Assembly (NCBI RefSeq): GCF_004521985.1
Contig: NZ_SBHZ01000017.1
Span: 35,857-99,856, forward strand
Origin: Ectopseudomonas khazarica
GTDB taxonomy: Bacteria; Pseudomonadota; Gammaproteobacteria; Pseudomonadales; Pseudomonadaceae
Length of the DNA stretch: 64,000 nt
Direction: 5' to 3'
Shown one piece after another: positions 62,545 to 64,000 of this stretch. A program made the translations under genes and the position numbers. Positions within the stretch are counted from its first letter, which is position 1. The number at the start of each line of letters is the position of its first letter. A model generated the notes under the pieces. It ran no database searches and was not told where the DNA came from. It was given only the letters and a program-made list of their open reading frames with translations.

Positions 62545-63414
62545 TTACTCCTGGTCTTTCAGTACGTCGGGCACGTAGGCTCGGTGAAAACCGTTGTACG
62601 ATTCGCTGTTCGTCGCCTTGCCCAGTGTCCAGGCGCGGGTGCCCTGGCTGGCGGCACCATCGATGCGGATGGTGTTGCCGCTGATGAAGTTGGCGCCGGG
62701 GCTGAGCAGGAACACGATGGCCGCGGCCACCTCGGACTCGCTGCCGATGCGTTGCAGCGGTACGTGATCCTTGAGGTTGCGGATCATGTTCTTCATCGAT
62801 TCGGGGTAGGTGTCCATGCCGCTGGAGGCGATCCAGCCGGGTGCCACGGCGTTGACCCGCACGCCGGCGTGGCCCCACTCGTAGGCGGCGGTCTTGGTGA
62901 AGTTCTCCATGCCGGCCCGCGCCGCGCCCGAGTGGCCCATGCCGGGCATGCCGCCCCACATGTCGGCGAGCATGTTGACGATGCCGCCGCCGTGCTTGCT
63001 CATGCTCTGCAGGAAGACTTCCCTGGCCACCAGGAAGCCACCCACCAGGTTGGTGCGTACCACGGTCTCGAAGCCTTTCTGGTTGATGCCGATCAGCGGC
63101 GCCGGGAACTGCCCACCGGCATTGTTGACCAGCTGGTGAATGCGCCCGCGCTGTGCGATCAGCGTGGCGACCATGGCCTTCACGCTGTCTTCGTCGCGGA
63201 TGTCACAGACATGCCAGCTGGCGCTGCCGCCATCCTCGATGATCTCGCCTGCGGTGTTTTCCAGCTTGTCCTGCTTGCGCCCGATCAGCACCACGTGAGC
63301 GCCGAGATGGGCCAGTTCGTGGGCCACGCAGCGGCCGATGCCGCTGCCACCACCGGTGACCAGGATGGTCTGGCCTGCGAACAGGCCGGGTCGGAATACG
63401 GAGTCGTAGCTCAT
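62545..63414 (-). CDS. atuB: Short-chain dehydrogenase AtuB
   Basis: A 289-residue SDR resembling peroxisomal 2,4-dienoyl-CoA reductases. The Rossmann motif is VTGGGSGIGRCVA (about 19-31), with NNAGGQFPAPL and a catalytic-like AARAGMENFTKTAAYEW where the usual YxxxK Tyr is not evident: the residue in that place is Ala (SGAARAGMEN), as in dienoyl-CoA-reductase-type members. AtuB is proposed to act on citronellol or citronellal. It sits between atuA and atuC. Confidence 0.92.
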   Translation of the reverse strand: MSYDSVFRPGLFAGQTILVTGGGSGIGRCVAHELAHLGAHVVLIGRKQDKLENTAGEIIEDGGSASWHVCDIRDEDSVKAMVATLIAQRGRIHQLVNNAGGQFPAPLIGINQKGFETVVRTNLVGGFLVAREVFLQSMSKHGGGIVNMLADMWGGMPGMGHSGAARAGMENFTKTAAYEWGHAGVRVNAVAPGWIASSGMDTYPESMKNMIRNLKDHVPLQRIGSESEVAAAIVFLLSPGANFISGNTIRIDGAASQGTRAWTLGKATNSESYNGFHRAYVPDVLKDQE

Positions 63415-63560
63415 TGTTCTTGTTGTCCTTCTCGGTTCCGTAAGAGCGGCATCAGCCGCGATGCTCTTGCCCAGTCCAGATCGCGGCTGAAGCGATACGT
63501 CGCCCGACCGCTCCTACAACATGGAAGGTGGAAGCCGCGCAGCGTTTCCCACCCGAAGCC

Positions 63561-63591
63561 GGTGGGTGGATGACGCGTCATCCACCCTGCG
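63561..63591. repeat. Perfect palindrome of the GTAGGGTGGAT family between atuA and atuB
   Basis: GGGTGGATGACG (63564-63575) joined directly to CGTCATCCACCC (63576-63587), a perfect 24-base palindrome only 12 bases past the atuA stop. A second element (GAGCGGCATCAGCCGCGATGCTC) lies at 63444-63466 in the same 185-base gap. Confidence 0.85.
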
Positions 63592-63599
63592 ATTGGCAC

Positions 63600-64000
63600 C
63601 TACAGCGCTTCGGCCAGTGCCCTGGGCACCGGTACCGGGAATTCCAGCAACTGCTGGGCGAACGCCTTGCCCTGCGGGTCGATGCGCAGGCTGGCGACGC
63701 CACCACCGCCCAGCGCGTTCTCCAGCAGGAAGTTGAGGCTGTGGCTGCCCGGCAGGTACCAGCGGCTCACGCGTCCCTGCTCGGCATCCAGAGTGTGGGC
63801 CATCCATTGAGCCACCGCCTCGGGCGTCAGCGCGGCGGCGATCCACGCCAGGTACTCGGGCTTTCTCGCCATCACACCGATGTTGCTGTGGTCGCCCTTG
63901 TCGCCGGAGCGCGCCACGGCCAGGCGCACCAGCGGTACGGCGCTGTCGGCGTCGTCCATGGGCACGGGCAGGGCAGCGGGGGCGGGCACCTGGGCCGGGT
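63600..64000 (-). CDS. atuA: AtuA, acyclic terpene utilisation protein (3' part)
   Basis: The last 133 or so codons of a gene that runs off the window. The visible end carries LVRLAVARSGDKGDHSNIG and ARKPEYLAWIAAAL. The ARSGDKGDxxNIG motif is typical of the DUF1446 / AtuA family. AtuA is required for growth on citronellol in P. aeruginosa, but its reaction is not established. It should be the first gene of the atuABCDEFGH operon, with atuR further upstream beyond the window. Confidence 0.93.
   Translation of the reverse strand, partial: PAQVPAPAALPVPMDDADSAVPLVRLAVARSGDKGDHSNIGVMARKPEYLAWIAAALTPEAVAQWMAHTLDAEQGRVSRWYLPGSHSLNFLLENALGGGGVASLRIDPQGKAFAQQLLEFPVPVPRALAEAL

Overview
The window is chromosomal DNA from a Pseudomonas, most likely near the P. 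mendocina / P. oleovorans / P. alcaligenes group. The evidence is high GC, FimV, two neighbouring Asd-family proteins, a short ROSE-type thermometer ahead of ibpA, and a nearly complete atu (acyclic terpene utilisation) cluster. The species is inferred; no database search was run. Much of the gene order matches what I remember of P. aeruginosa PAO1 in three blocks: roughly PA3140 down to PA3106 (1-39.2 kb), PA2953-PA2949 (39.3-44 kb) and PA2897-PA2886 (46.3-64 kb). The window therefore seems to join segments that lie apart in PAO1. There is no sign of prophage, insertion sequence, CRISPR array or integrative element. 

Region by region. 0-11.2 kb: a ComEA-like DNA-binding protein; a tRNA-Asn gene followed by decayed copies of its own 3' flank; an aromatic/aspartate aminotransferase; uvrB; a tandem array of a 112-bp repeat; an EmrAB-type efflux pair divergent from a LysR regulator; gltX; and three tandem tRNA-Ala(GGC)/tRNA-Glu(TTC) pairs behind one strong promoter. 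11.2-21.5 kb: a TetR regulator with an alpha/beta hydrolase, a 7TM diguanylate cyclase, a thioesterase, dusC, ibpA with a sigma-32 promoter and RNA thermometer, a five-PAS GGDEF-EAL protein and a LysR regulator. 21.7-39.2 kb: a housekeeping run, leuCDB, asd, an asd paralogue, fimV, truA, trpF, accD, folC, a SPOR protein, cvpA, purF, metZ and a short-chain dehydrogenase. 39.3-44 kb: the electron-transfer flavoprotein system, etf-QO divergent from etfBA, with a PsrA-like box between them, then a lipase-like hydrolase. 44.1-46.1 kb: an envelope module of an orphan solute-binding protein, a DUF4398-like lipoprotein and an OmpA-type lipoprotein. 46.3-53.6 kb: a MocR regulator, a translationally coupled vWA lipoprotein / ECF sigma / membrane anti-sigma operon with an ECF-type promoter in front, a small lipoprotein, and a 692-residue membrane protein of unknown function. 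53.6-64 kb, reverse strand: atuH, atuG, atuF, atuE, atuD, atuC, atuB and the 3' part of atuA, for citronellol/geraniol breakdown. 

How they fit together: AtuD and the other acyl-CoA dehydrogenases of such a strain pass electrons through EtfAB and ETF-QO to ubiquinone, so the etf block and the atu block are biochemically linked. Intergenic palindromic repeats of two families (core GTAGGGTGGAT and core GTAGCCCGGATG) are common here and sit in most gaps of the atu operon. The least-described parts are the vWA-sigma-anti-sigma operon, the solute-binding/OmpA module and the 692-residue protein.
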